From contig JANQQF010000133.1 in the NCBI GenBank assembly GCA_028285035.1, positions 83,622 to 147,621 of the forward strand: DNA of 64,000 nucleotides, given 5' to 3'. The stretch is from Phycisphaerae bacterium (GTDB lineage: Bacteria; Chloroflexota; Anaerolineae; 4572-78; J111). Under the pieces are notes generated by a model. The model made no database searches, had not been told where the DNA came from, and was given only the letters and a program-made list of their open reading frames with translations. The position numbers and the translations under genes are program-made. How positions within the stretch are numbered: position 1 is the stretch's first letter; every line of letters starts with the position of its first letter. This document shows positions 1 through 9,278 of the stretch, in pieces.

Positions 1-606
1 CCGTGCTTCCCACAAACTGTTTAGCTGTGCTGGATTTGGTGGATTTAACCTTTTATTATTGGATGAATTCGTTTGTTTGAGTACCCGCAGATGAATTTCC
101 CCCTCACCTGCTGGATACCAGCCCCATTGATTGAGTTCAATTGAAACATCAACACCAAGGTGAGCTAACATTGGGAGATACACCTGCTGGATGTAGTGAA
201 AAGATGGACTCCAGGAGACGTGCGTCCCCCCACGAATGGTGACCTCACTCGCTTCAGGGATGAGCGCCAGCGGCAAAAGAATGGTTTGCAGGACTAACGT
301 GGTTGCTCCGGCGCTGCCTCCGGTACGAGCATCTGCAATATTAAACTCATAAATCCCATTTATAGGTGGGCTGGTTGGAGTAAAGGTTAAGGTTGTCGAG
401 CCAATTTCAGCACCTGTGATCTCTGCATTACACAGCAATGCACTAGCGTTCACAGCTGTGAGGTGCTGTGCTGCTAAGCCTGGCGTTTTTCGTTGCGCTC
501 GAATGTTAGTGATTTGAACAGGTTGACCTAAGATCGTGGCTAAAGTTAGAGTGGTACGGATGATTTGTCCGCCGCCCTCACCATAAGATCCATCAATTTT
601 TAACAT
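1..606 (-). CDS. rtcA: RNA 3'-terminal phosphate cyclase, N-terminal part (runs off window)
   Basis: The first 202 residues are visible; the frame is open to base 1, so the C-terminal third or more lies outside. RtcA converts RNA 3'-phosphate ends to 2',3'-cyclic phosphates using ATP. The N-terminus MLKIDGSYGEGGGQIIRT matches the family's hallmark start, and RAQRKTPGLAAQH and ARTGGSAGATTLVLQT are also typical. The ATG at 606 gives the canonical start; upstream there is only a weak purine stretch. The usual partner rtcB is not visible. Function is a confident family assignment; physiological role is not shown here. Confidence 0.93.
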   Translation of the reverse strand, partial: MLKIDGSYGEGGGQIIRTTLTLATILGQPVQITNIRAQRKTPGLAAQHLTAVNASALLCNAEITGAEIGSTTLTFTPTSPPINGIYEFNIADARTGGSAGATTLVLQTILLPLALIPEASEVTIRGGTHVSWSPSFHYIQQVYLPMLAHLGVDVSIELNQWGWYPAGEGEIHLRVLKQTNSSNNKRLNPPNPAQLNSLWEAR

Positions 607-902
607 AATATGTTCCTAATAGTTTACCAAAGTATTATACCATACTCGTTGAAATGCCTAAGACGGTGTAGAAAATTATTGAAATAAGGTGGCAATATTT
701 AGCTCTGGTTATCACTTTCTCTAGTTTACTTAACCGAAACTTGCAAAAATTTAAGGGCGTAGTACCATGCGGAAAATTGAATATCGCTAGATAAATGATT
801 GAGGTGCTGATAGTTTTTAAGATCGCGTCATTGGGGACACATTGTTGCGGTGATGATAAAGCACTATCAGGATTGGAAACTTTTTAGGAAGGAGTGTTTG
901 TC

Positions 903-1142
903 ATGAGTCTAAAATCTCAGGCTCGAATCTTATTGCAAATTATTGTAAATTTTGCTAATAAGGACAATCTAGGGCCAGGAAAAAGGGCAAACCAGACAAT
1001 TGATTCGCTATATCCCGAAATCCGGCAACTCGAAAAAAAGTTAGCGACTGCCCCTACTCGCCCCTCACAAGTTGTTCGGGGAAACTCTCGGATGTTGGAA
1101 CCGATGACTGAACAGCAAAAAATTATGGATATATCGGGATAA
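903..1142 (+). CDS. Small hypothetical protein (79 aa)
   Basis: Not recognised. The ATG at 903 is chosen over a GTG at 894 because an AGGAAGGAG ribosome site (886-894) lies 8 bases before it. The product is basic in its first half, has no membrane segment or cysteines, and has a possible helical stretch (PEIRQLEKKL). It stands alone, with a strong terminator directly after the stop and about 300 bases without a gene before it. I see no clear promoter in 607-893. The good ribosome site and terminator argue for a real gene. Confidence 0.5.
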   Translation: MSLKSQARILLQIIVNFANKDNLGPGKRANQTIDSLYPEIRQLEKKLATAPTRPSQVVRGNSRMLEPMTEQQKIMDISG

Positions 1143-1166
1143 CTCGAGAATTCTGTAATCAAATAA

Positions 1167-1197
1167 AAACTCTACCGATCTCAGGTAGAGTTTTTTT
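1167..1197. terminator. Rho-independent terminator, bidirectional
   Basis: Arms AAACTCTACC (1167-1176) and GGTAGAGTTT (1184-1193) pair perfectly around a 7-base loop and run into a T tract (1191-1197). An A tract precedes the other arm, so it can act on both strands: after the small plus-strand gene and after the minus-strand response regulator. Confidence 0.85.
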
Positions 1198-1296
1198 ATT
1201 TGCAATAAACTTTCACAGGATGTTTACAGTCAATCTATAAGTTTTGTGATAAGGTGAAAGAGATACTATGGATTGATGTTTACAGGACCGTTAATT

Positions 1297-2019
1297 CTAA
1301 TCATTAGCAATGGTATAGCCACGACGTGGAATAGTCAGAATAAACTTAGGTTTGCTGGGATCCGCCTCAATTTTATTGCGAATATTTTTGATATGCATTC
1401 GCACTAAATCAGGGCTGCCGCTTTCTGATGGATAGTCCCACACTTCTTGTAGCAGACGGTCGCTTGTGAAAACTTCTTCTGGATGCATCATCAGATGATA
1501 CAAAAGATCGAATTCAATTGGTGTTAGCTTTGCTTGTTTTTCATCTGTTTTAGCCGTGTAACTGGTTTTATCAAGGGTTAAGTTGGACGCTTTGAGTTTT
1601 GAAGTTGGGGGAGCGGTTGGAGGCATAACTCTTCGTAAAATTGCTCTGATACGTAGCTGCAGTTCTTCAAGATTGAACGGTTTGGTAAGATAATCGTCTG
1701 CTCCGGCACGCAGTCCCGCAATACGATCCTCAGGTCGTCCTAAAGCGGTTAGAAATAGGATTGGAACATTAGCCAGGGCGGGATCCATCCGAAGTTGATT
1801 GCAGGTCTCCAGACCATCCATACCTGGCATAACAACATCCAAGACGATCAGATCTGGGGGATGACGTCGAGCTTCCTTAATCGCCTCAATCCCACTGTAA
1901 ACAATATAGACTTTGTATTGTTTTCTCAATGTTGCTTCAATTGATTTTGCTACATCAGGATCATCATCCACAACTAATACACGAGGAGGGACTTCCTCTT
2001 GTGATGAGGAAATGCTCAT
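1297..2019 (-). CDS. OmpR/PhoB-family response regulator
   Basis: A 240-aa DNA-binding response regulator. The receiver domain (about 12-128) has the acidic pair at D18-D19, phosphoacceptor D61 in LDVVMPG, T91 and K113. A winged helix-turn-helix output domain fills 140-238, with the typical wing sequence PRRGYTI at the end. No histidine kinase lies next to it, so it is an orphan regulator whose partner and targets are unknown. A good promoter lies 33 bases upstream of the ATG. Confidence 0.93.
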   Translation of the reverse strand: MSISSSQEEVPPRVLVVDDDPDVAKSIEATLRKQYKVYIVYSGIEAIKEARRHPPDLIVLDVVMPGMDGLETCNQLRMDPALANVPILFLTALGRPEDRIAGLRAGADDYLTKPFNLEELQLRIRAILRRVMPPTAPPTSKLKASNLTLDKTSYTAKTDEKQAKLTPIEFDLLYHLMMHPEEVFTSDRLLQEVWDYPSESGSPDLVRMHIKNIRNKIEADPSKPKFILTIPRRGYTIAND

Positions 2020-2051
2020 AAATCGTTAGCCTCTTAATTTAAGAAAAGATA

Positions 2052-2080
2052 ATTATAGCATAATGGACCGCGAGATACAA
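2052..2080 (-). promoter_or_regulatory. Sigma-70 promoter of the response regulator
   Basis: On the minus strand, TTGTAT (2080-2075), a 17-base spacer and TATAAT (2057-2052). An imperfect GGACC...GGTCC inverted repeat overlaps the -35 region and could be an operator, but this is only suggestive. Confidence 0.65.
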
Positions 2081-2203
2081 TGGTCCAAGAATATAAGTTA
2101 ACTTCATATTAATTTACAAATGATAGAATGATTTGACAATAGGATAATAAGCACGGGTAAGATAAGTAATTCTTTGCATCTCTAAAGTTAGTTAAAAAAG
2201 GTG

Positions 2204-2260
2204 TTGACATTTTACTAATATGAGTGGTATAATACGTGGTATATACTGGTATAGTACCAC
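2204..2260 (+). promoter_or_regulatory. Consensus promoter and candidate operator of the GntR-B12 regulator
   Basis: TTGACA (2204-2209), 18-base spacer, TATAAT (2228-2233). Immediately downstream, at about the transcription start, GTGGTA (2236-2241) and TACCAC (2255-2260) form an inverted repeat, and TGGTATAGTACCA (2247-2259) is a tighter internal one. Its position predicts autoregulation by the gene that begins at 2277. Confidence 0.75.
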
Positions 2261-2276
2261 TTAGTACAGGTAAAAT

Positions 2277-3248
2277 ATGATGCAGTTGAATAAGCAACAT
2301 CCTACACCGATCTATCTTCAACTTAAAGAGGTGTTGAGGAGCCAAATAGAGCAGGGTGTTTACTTTTCACATCAAAAATTACCATCAGAGCGTGATCTCT
2401 GTCAGCACTATGATTTAAGCCGTATGACGGCGAGGCGTGCGTTACAGGAATTGATTGATGATGGGTTAGCTTATACCAAGGTTGGTAAAGGTACATTTGT
2501 TAGTGAGCGGCCCAGTACAAAAAAAATCTCAACCATTGCAAAAAATTACTTGCAGGGTTTTGATGTAAAAAACGGGTTAACCTTAGATAACGCTCATAAT
2601 CAGCTGACCGAGCATTTACTAAATTTTGAGACAGATGAGGTAGAGAAACTTGTTAATAGTTGTATTGCTACATTCTCATTTGAAGTTGTAGCAATAGAGC
2701 TTTTCCCCTCAGTTATTCATCAGTTGGAAAAGCTCTGGCATCAAAATGATATAGACTTACTTACACAGAACTATGCATTGACCACATTACGTTCTCATTT
2801 GACTGCAATGGTCAATGCTACGGCAACCGTTGGAACGGGACCAAAAGCAATATTAGGCGCAGTTCTGGGAGATCAACATGAAATGGGGCTGTTGACGCTG
2901 GCACTTTGTTTAAGACAACGTGGCTTTAAGGTCATTTATATTGGTCCAAATATAAATACAGCCCATTTGAACAAGGTGATGAACAAACTCAAACCTGACC
3001 TTGTTTGTATCTCAGCTGCGACTCAACAGGCAGCAGAGACAACTATAGAGATAACTCGAGAACTTTATACACAATCGGTGAGCCAAGATAATCAGGCAAG
3101 TGATGAGATAAATCAAAATGCACTAATTACCTTTGGTGGGGTTGCCTACTCTCAAAACCCGGTGCTTGTTTCATCGGTTTCTGGAATTTTTTTAGGCTGT
3201 ACGATTGATGCAGCACTTGTAAATATCGAAAAGTTTTTTCAGATTTAG
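2277..3248 (+). CDS. GntR-family transcriptional regulator with C-terminal cobalamin-binding module
   Basis: The N-terminal 75 residues are a GntR winged helix (KLPSERDLCQHYDLSRMTARRAL, split here as PSERDL at 36-41 and SRMTARRAL at 48-56; wing GKGTFV). Residues about 110-185 are helical and resemble the B12-binding-2 cap: W154-H155 matches the Trp-His pair that covers the upper face of cobalamin in CarH. Residues 190-323 form a B12-binding Rossmann fold with GDQHEMG (198-204), a full DxHxxG base-off/His-on motif with H201 as predicted lower ligand, followed by a GG near 279. The cap motif Wx9EH of CarH reads Wx9QN here. Inference: a cobalamin-responsive, possibly light-responsive, repressor. 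The start could equally be ATG 2280. Neighbours give no target. Confidence 0.85.
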   Translation: MMQLNKQHPTPIYLQLKEVLRSQIEQGVYFSHQKLPSERDLCQHYDLSRMTARRALQELIDDGLAYTKVGKGTFVSERPSTKKISTIAKNYLQGFDVKNGLTLDNAHNQLTEHLLNFETDEVEKLVNSCIATFSFEVVAIELFPSVIHQLEKLWHQNDIDLLTQNYALTTLRSHLTAMVNATATVGTGPKAILGAVLGDQHEMGLLTLALCLRQRGFKVIYIGPNINTAHLNKVMNKLKPDLVCISAATQQAAETTIEITRELYTQSVSQDNQASDEINQNALITFGGVAYSQNPVLVSSVSGIFLGCTIDAALVNIEKFFQI

Positions 3249-3280
3249 GCTTTTTTAAGGAAGACACAGGCTAACGATCT

Positions 3281-3991
3281 ATGTTATCAGAAGACACGAA
3301 AATGCCATTATTTCCTCTTGAATTAGTGCTATTTCCAGGAATGATGTTGCCTCTACACATTTTTGAGCCACGCTACAAGGCCATGATCAAAGAATGTTTA
3401 GGATCAGGTCAGCCATTTGGTGTTGTGCTTGTTAAACGAGATACAGATAAACAACAGGCTGATGTTAAGAACAGAGCCTCTTTTGGAGAAATGTACAATG
3501 TAGGGACGACGGCTCATATTACGGCTGTTGAGCATCTTGATGATGGCCGTATGAACTTGATCACAGTGGGACAGGATCGATTTGTTATTAAGGATGTCAA
3601 TGTAAGCGAAGAGGATTTTTTCGTCGGTCAGGTTGATCCATTTCCGATGGTGGATGCTATTCAGCCAGAGAAAGCTGAGTTTTTGACCGGGAAATTGCGC
3701 CCGATTGTACAACGGTACATTGAAAATTTGGCGCAAGCCTCAGGTGAAAATCTATCTGACACTAATTTACCAACAGATCCTGTAGCTTTGGCCTATCTGG
3801 CTGGAACGGCTATTCAGGGACCGTTAGCGGATAAACAACGATTATTATCAACACAGTCCCTACAGAAGTTGATTTTGAAAACATTAAGTCTGTTGGACCG
3901 AGAAGACCAAATTCTGGCTTATATGTTGAAGGCGCACAATCAGCATCATCAAATTGAGCGGTTACCATTTGTCGATTACTCGCTCAACTAG
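3281..3991 (+). CDS. LON substrate-binding domain protein
   Basis: A 236-aa protein made of a stand-alone LON N-terminal domain. MPLFPLELVLFPGMMLPLHI and FEPRYKAMI are the signature strands, and there is no AAA ATPase or Ser-Lys protease domain. Such proteins are thought to bind peptides or act as adaptors; the activity is unknown. It lies 32 bases after the GntR-B12 gene on the same strand and may be cotranscribed with it. ATG 3302 (MPLF) is an alternative start. Confidence 0.85.
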   Translation: MLSEDTKMPLFPLELVLFPGMMLPLHIFEPRYKAMIKECLGSGQPFGVVLVKRDTDKQQADVKNRASFGEMYNVGTTAHITAVEHLDDGRMNLITVGQDRFVIKDVNVSEEDFFVGQVDPFPMVDAIQPEKAEFLTGKLRPIVQRYIENLAQASGENLSDTNLPTDPVALAYLAGTAIQGPLADKQRLLSTQSLQKLILKTLSLLDREDQILAYMLKAHNQHHQIERLPFVDYSLN

Positions 3992-4221
3992 CTTCAAATA
4001 TGAGAACATTTGAAGTAATTAAGCTGAAAATGCGTAAAAATTGAGTAACAAACTAATTATCGATCATCAATGCAGCCAAAGAAATGGCTCTGACCTTTAA
4101 CAACAAAGGCAAATGCTCGTTTTTGAATCTGGCACTTGATGTGAATTATCAAGGATTTTTTGAGAATAGATTGCCAACCTATACCTTGGGAAATCCCTAC
4201 TAAAAAGTGAGGTGATGAATC

Positions 4222-5145
4222 ATGACAACAACATGGGCACCCGAAGAAGCGCTTTTCAGACTGAGCATTGCGGACTTGGCTGCAACAGCCCCTGTTTCAC
4301 CCGCCGAAGAAAAGCGGTTGATTCAAGTGATGATTGCTGGACAAGCGGCAAAAGCTCAGTTAGAACAAAATGATACATCAAATGATGAAATGCGTCAGGA
4401 ACTCTTAATCAAAATCGACGAGGGACTAAAAGCACGCAGCAAATTGATTGAGGCCAATGGCCGATTGGTGATAAGTATTGCTAATCGCTACACTGGCCAC
4501 GGTCTAAGTTTAGCTGAATTATCCCAAGAAGGTGTTTTGGGCTTAATCCGAGCGATTGATAAATTTGATGCTGAAAAAGGCGTTCGTCTGAGTACTTACG
4601 CCAGCTACTGGATACGTCAAAGTGTTAGCCGGGCCGTGGCTGTTCAAACCCGGGTCATCCGATTACCGGTTCATAAGGTTGATCATTTAGGCAAAATCAA
4701 GCGTGTAATGGGCCAATTAACCCAAAAGCTTGGGCGTGTGCCAGAGCTAGAAGAGATTGCAGCACAAACTGGGGATGCTCCTGAGCAAATCCATGAGTTG
4801 CTTCAAGATGGGCAAGAGACACTCAGTCTTGAAGAGCCTGTGGGTGATGACGGGGCTACTTTAGCTGATTTTGTAGAGAATGATTTGACTCAAGCTTTAG
4901 AGGATCAGGTCGACTCTGTATTGCTTGAAAATGAAATTCGACAAGCACTTGGCCGCCTAACAGCTCGCGAAAGTCGCATTGTAGAGCTTCGTTACGGCTT
5001 ACGAGATGGTCAACCGTTAACGCTACAGGATGTGGCTGAGCGTTTTGGTTTAACGCGTGAGCGTATTCGCCAGATTGAGAAAGAGGCTTTGGCAAAATTA
5101 CGACGACCAGATCATGCTAATCGTTTGATGGGATTTGTTTCCTGA
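4222..5145 (+). CDS. RNA polymerase sigma-70 family factor (RpoD-like, group 2)
   Basis: A 307-aa sigma factor with region 1.2 at the N-terminus (ADLAATAPVSPAEEKRLI), region 2 (NGRLVISIANRYTGHGLSL, AIDKFDAEKG, STYASYWIRQSVSRA), region 3 and region 4 (LTLQDVAERFGLTRERIRQI). It lacks the long region 1.1 of a primary sigma factor, so an alternative RpoD-like factor is likely. The start is set by GTGAGGTGATG, about 7 bases before the ATG. The 230 bases before it (3992-4221) show no clear gene or promoter. A strong terminator follows the stop. Confidence 0.92.
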   Translation: MTTTWAPEEALFRLSIADLAATAPVSPAEEKRLIQVMIAGQAAKAQLEQNDTSNDEMRQELLIKIDEGLKARSKLIEANGRLVISIANRYTGHGLSLAELSQEGVLGLIRAIDKFDAEKGVRLSTYASYWIRQSVSRAVAVQTRVIRLPVHKVDHLGKIKRVMGQLTQKLGRVPELEEIAAQTGDAPEQIHELLQDGQETLSLEEPVGDDGATLADFVENDLTQALEDQVDSVLLENEIRQALGRLTARESRIVELRYGLRDGQPLTLQDVAERFGLTRERIRQIEKEALAKLRRPDHANRLMGFVS

Positions 5146-5174
5146 AAACTTTGAAGTATTTGTGTTTCTGAATC

Positions 5175-5207
5175 AAAAAGCCTTCAGCATAAAGTCGAAG
5201 GCTTTTT
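5175..5207. terminator. Bidirectional terminator between convergent genes
   Basis: AAAAAGCCTTC (5175-5185) pairs with GAAGGCTTTTT (5197-5207) around an 11-base loop, with T tracts on both strands. It serves the sigma factor gene and the minus-strand cyclase gene. Confidence 0.88.
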
Positions 5208-5219
5208 TCTTTTCACTTG

Positions 5220-8200
5220 TTACAGTTGTTTGACGTTTTTGTGTTCAGCAATGTTGAGATAGTTTTTCCGGGTTTCACAATCCTCAATTTCATTGGCCTG
5301 ATTATCTATCAGAGATTTCGCCTGATTTAAGGCTGCATCTGCCTCTTCTAATCTGTTGTTTTGTTTTAAGATCTTAAAACAAATCCAATAAACCAATATT
5401 GGATTTTCCATACCAGCTATACCATGCTCATCAATAAAGGCGGCGACTTGTTGGATTCTATTGTAGGCTTGCTCGATTTTATTAGCTTCAAAATCAACTT
5501 GGGCTAGATAAGCAGCGTCTTCCATTTCAGCGGCATCTTGCCCTAGTTTTTGCTCAAGCTTCATTGCTCTTCTAAAAATATTTTCAGCTTGTTCTAAATC
5601 CTTTTGGGCCGTTAGAACCAAACCGTAATAGCTTAACAAAACTCCCTCGGCCCAGGGATCACCAATTTCTTCCAGTATAATTTTTGCTTCTTCCAGAAAC
5701 ATCTTTGCCGTAACATAGTCATTAAGTCTATAGTGAAGATGTCCAAGCTGAGTCAATGTATGCGCCTCACGCCGGGGATCTTCCATTGCTTGAAAGGAGG
5801 TTAAGGCAGTCTCTAATAGGTGTCGAGCTCGTGTGTAGTCACCAAGCGAAATATGTATTCCTCCCATGTTATGTTGAGTAATTGCTTCGCCGACACGATC
5901 ACCAATTTTTTGGTGTAGCGTCATGGCTTGCTCGAAATAGCTGTATGCTTTTACAGGGTATCCTGTGTCATAATAGACTTGCCCAATATTACGTAACCCT
6001 CGACCATAACCAATTTGCTCGCCCACCTCTTCTCTCAAGGTTTGGGCCTCTTCAAAAAAATAGAGGGCGACTTCATAATCGGTTTGATAATGGGCGACAA
6101 CGCCAAGACTATTTAGTGCTTCTGCCTCTGCATTTTTGTCGTTGTACATATTTGCAATTTGTAAAGCACGTTGTAAGTGTCCATAAGCATCATTATATTC
6201 GCCTGTTAGATAGAGTAATTTCCCCCACTGATTATATGCTGCCCCTGCTAGAATTTCATCTCCTGCCTCTTCAGCTAGTTTGGCCGAACGCTCAATCATT
6301 TCTAATCCTGATGAGTAATCTCCCGCTGTTTCATAAAACCTTGCCCACTGTCGAGCGGCCAAAGCCCGGGCTTGATTATCATTGAGCGCCTCTGCGATAA
6401 CGCCTAGAGTTCCAAGATCTTCTCCTTCATGTTCACGCTGCCCAAGAAGATTATACAACTTTACTCGGTCCAAAAGGGCTTGCCAATATTCTGGGGAAAT
6501 AATTGAGATATCTTTTTCAGTGGTGGCTCGTTCGGTGATAAAGGATAATAATTCGCTGTAATAACCTACGGCGGCTCGAATCGCATATTCACGACTCGCC
6601 TTTTGGGCCGCCGCCGTAAGATAATGCACTGCTTTATTCAAATCATTGCTGCGGCCAAAATGGAAGGCGAGTCCCTCGATTTCATCAGGGAGCAACTCCT
6701 CAAGAACAGTTCCAACCGTGGTATGAAGCTGGCGTCGTTGGGCGAGAAGAAGCCCTTCATAGACAACCTCTTGTGTGATTACATTATGAAAAACATACTC
6801 CCACTTTGGGGCGGGGGCTTCCAAACGCAAGAGCTTTTCCATTTCTAATTTTTCTAATTGAGACGGCAGTAGAAATCTGGCACTAGTAACAGGGTGTACT
6901 TTTGAGAGCAAGATTCGTTGAAATTTGGCCCCGATGACCGAAGCAATTTTTAATGTTAACTTTTCAGCTTCAGATAAACGGTCTATACGAGACAAAATAA
7001 CATCTTGTACGGTATCAGGCAGATCAAGCGTTTCAGGCAACCTAAATTGCTGTTCAGATTGATTTTCTACCAAGCTAAGCAGAACGCCCGTAATCTCCTG
7101 TAGAAAGAATGGATTGCCTTGCCCCCGTTCTAATAGGATGCTCATTGCTTCAGCAGGTAATGATTTGTCAGCCAGTAACAATTTAATTAACGCCTGACTG
7201 TCCGTCTCAGATAAGGCTGTTAGTCGAAGCGCTTGAGTAAACGGGAGATTGTGAAGTGGCTGGATGACTTGTGCATAAGCCTCGTTTAGGGGGCGATGAA
7301 CTAAAACGAGGAAGAGTGGGCAATCTAACAATTTTTGACCCAAGTATGTAGCAAGAGCAATAGATAACTCATCTGCCCAATGGATATCTTCAAGTAGAAT
7401 GAGCAAAGGCCCACGTTCAACCTGATGGCGCAAAACGGCCTCAATTAAGGCAAAGGTGTTGTCACGCCGTAGGTCCCCTGGAATACCTTGGGTAAACTTA
7501 TTTTCAGGGGCATCAAAGCCCATAACGTCAGCCAGTAGGGGTAATCGATCAGCCCAATAGTTTGGTTGATCTGGCGGGTCGGGCAATTCGGCTACCCGGC
7601 TGGCTAAACGGGCGAGCTTTCGCCCCGAGTCTAGGGTGGGATCAAGGCCAAATATGGCACTTAAAATTTCTCGCCACGCTTGATAAGGAATTTGACGTCC
7701 GTAGCTTATACATTTGCTGCCATAGCCAACCTGGCCTTTTTGAATCCATTGTCGAACTAATTCAGCTGTTAAGCGGCTTTTGCCTAAACCAAGCTCACCT
7801 TCAATAAAAAGAAGCTGAAATTTTCTGTTGAGAACGGCACTAGTTACCTCAGCTATCTGAGATAACTCTTGATCTCGACCAATAATTGGATCTTCATAAG
7901 ACAAATAACGGGTGATAAACTCATCTTGTGAGTCTTGCTCACCTTTTACTTGATACGCAGGCACACTTTTTTGTTTGCCTTTGAGCGATACTTGTCCTAA
8001 GTCGTCAAGGATAAAGTGATGACCAGCTCGTTCTTTTATCCGTTGAGTAACGAGAATTGTTCCCGCTCGACCATATTGCATCAACCGAGCGGCTAAATTA
8101 ACTTGATCGCCGATGACCGTGTATTCGCGCCGTGTTGGTGCACCAATTGGACCCGCAAAAATTTGATCTTCTGTAATCCCAATGGACACACGAAGGTTTT

Positions 8201-9260
8201 GCTCCCGAGCCACGATTTGAAGAGAAAGGGCAAAGGCGACTGCCCGCTGGGCATCATCTTCATGCGAAAATGGAGGGGCCCCAAATAGAATAAGGACAAC
8301 TGTACCCTTATCATCCACTGCTACTTTACCAAGCGAACCTTCATAACGATAAAGCAGCTCTTGTGTGGCTTGGATAAAATTCTGTAACTGTTCTCCCGCA
8401 TTGGGCGCTTTATAATCTAACCCACCGATGCCGATAAAAAGAATGGTCATTCGCCGAAGTTCAGCTAACCACTCAGATTGTTTGTCCAAACGGGCTTTAA
8501 TTGCTCCCGGGATATAACACTGTAAAGCGGCCTCTGCAAGCTGCCGTTTTTCCCAGCTTAGCTGGCTCCAATCAAGGTCTGGTATTTTTTCAAGATTAAT
8601 TTGCTGAAAGGGGTGTTCGAGTTTGACAAAGCCGTCATCTAATGATGTTGCTTCAAAGAGAGTTTGAACCTCGGCCCAGGCCTGTGGACTTAGAATCGTC
8701 TGTGACGGCTGTGCTTTATGCTCCGCTAAAGAAACTTGGACCAATGGGTCCCCCCCTACCACATACTCCCAACGTCCCAAAACGCCGCCGATATTGGCCT
8801 CAAGAATTTTTCCCGCACCAATCCCCACTTTCATTGATAACGAAACATTGCCTTGTGGCGTCTCAATTACACTAAAGTTTTGCATTTCTTTTTGCATTGC
8901 CAACGCGCAAGCACCCGCCTGATGCACGGCCATTTGCATTGGCACATCTTCAGCAGGAAATAGGACGGTGATAGCATCACCCGAAAATTTTACAACCTGC
9001 CCTTGATGATTATGGACAATTTGGATCATTTGCGTGAAGTAGCGATTGATCAAAAAGGTGAGACTCTCTACACCATTTGGACCTGCTTGATTGAGCAGTT
9101 CGCTAAGGGGGGTAAAGCCTGAAATATCTGAAAATAGGATTGCAGCAGAGAGGTGGCGAGAGGTAGGTTTGGTTAGAGGTTGGGGTCGATGATATATCGC
9201 CTTGGCCACAGGCCCTGGCACATAAATGGCTAATTTTTGCAATAAATCCGGCGAGGCCAT
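5220..9260 (-). CDS. Adenylate/guanylate cyclase with AAA-type ATPase and TPR repeats
   Basis: A very large cytosolic protein (1346 aa from ATG 9260; a TTG at 9278 adds 6 residues but has its purine tract too close). Domains: class III cyclase C1 (about 36-195), cyclase C2 (about 268-435), P-loop ATPase with GELGLGKS (488-495), then about ten TPR units (about 840-1330). C1 keeps both metal aspartates (D45 in FSDISGF, D95 in FSGDA) and lacks the Asn-Arg pair. C2 has lost the metal aspartates but keeps D385, N388 and R392 (GDQVNLAARLM). The layout resembles mammalian soluble adenylyl cyclase. It should make cAMP or cGMP under control of a ligand or partner sensed by the ATPase/TPR part. No membrane segment is evident. 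Confidence 0.9.
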   Translation of the reverse strand: MASPDLLQKLAIYVPGPVAKAIYHRPQPLTKPTSRHLSAAILFSDISGFTPLSELLNQAGPNGVESLTFLINRYFTQMIQIVHNHQGQVVKFSGDAITVLFPAEDVPMQMAVHQAGACALAMQKEMQNFSVIETPQGNVSLSMKVGIGAGKILEANIGGVLGRWEYVVGGDPLVQVSLAEHKAQPSQTILSPQAWAEVQTLFEATSLDDGFVKLEHPFQQINLEKIPDLDWSQLSWEKRQLAEAALQCYIPGAIKARLDKQSEWLAELRRMTILFIGIGGLDYKAPNAGEQLQNFIQATQELLYRYEGSLGKVAVDDKGTVVLILFGAPPFSHEDDAQRAVAFALSLQIVAREQNLRVSIGITEDQIFAGPIGAPTRREYTVIGDQVNLAARLMQYGRAGTILVTQRIKERAGHHFILDDLGQVSLKGKQKSVPAYQVKGEQDSQDEFITRYLSYEDPIIGRDQELSQIAEVTSAVLNRKFQLLFIEGELGLGKSRLTAELVRQWIQKGQVGYGSKCISYGRQIPYQAWREILSAIFGLDPTLDSGRKLARLASRVAELPDPPDQPNYWADRLPLLADVMGFDAPENKFTQGIPGDLRRDNTFALIEAVLRHQVERGPLLILLEDIHWADELSIALATYLGQKLLDCPLFLVLVHRPLNEAYAQVIQPLHNLPFTQALRLTALSETDSQALIKLLLADKSLPAEAMSILLERGQGNPFFLQEITGVLLSLVENQSEQQFRLPETLDLPDTVQDVILSRIDRLSEAEKLTLKIASVIGAKFQRILLSKVHPVTSARFLLPSQLEKLEMEKLLRLEAPAPKWEYVFHNVITQEVVYEGLLLAQRRQLHTTVGTVLEELLPDEIEGLAFHFGRSNDLNKAVHYLTAAAQKASREYAIRAAVGYYSELLSFITERATTEKDISIISPEYWQALLDRVKLYNLLGQREHEGEDLGTLGVIAEALNDNQARALAARQWARFYETAGDYSSGLEMIERSAKLAEEAGDEILAGAAYNQWGKLLYLTGEYNDAYGHLQRALQIANMYNDKNAEAEALNSLGVVAHYQTDYEVALYFFEEAQTLREEVGEQIGYGRGLRNIGQVYYDTGYPVKAYSYFEQAMTLHQKIGDRVGEAITQHNMGGIHISLGDYTRARHLLETALTSFQAMEDPRREAHTLTQLGHLHYRLNDYVTAKMFLEEAKIILEEIGDPWAEGVLLSYYGLVLTAQKDLEQAENIFRRAMKLEQKLGQDAAEMEDAAYLAQVDFEANKIEQAYNRIQQVAAFIDEHGIAGMENPILVYWICFKILKQNNRLEEADAALNQAKSLIDNQANEIEDCETRKNYLNIAEHKNVKQL

Positions 9261-9278
9261 AATCAAGGGGTGCCCCAA

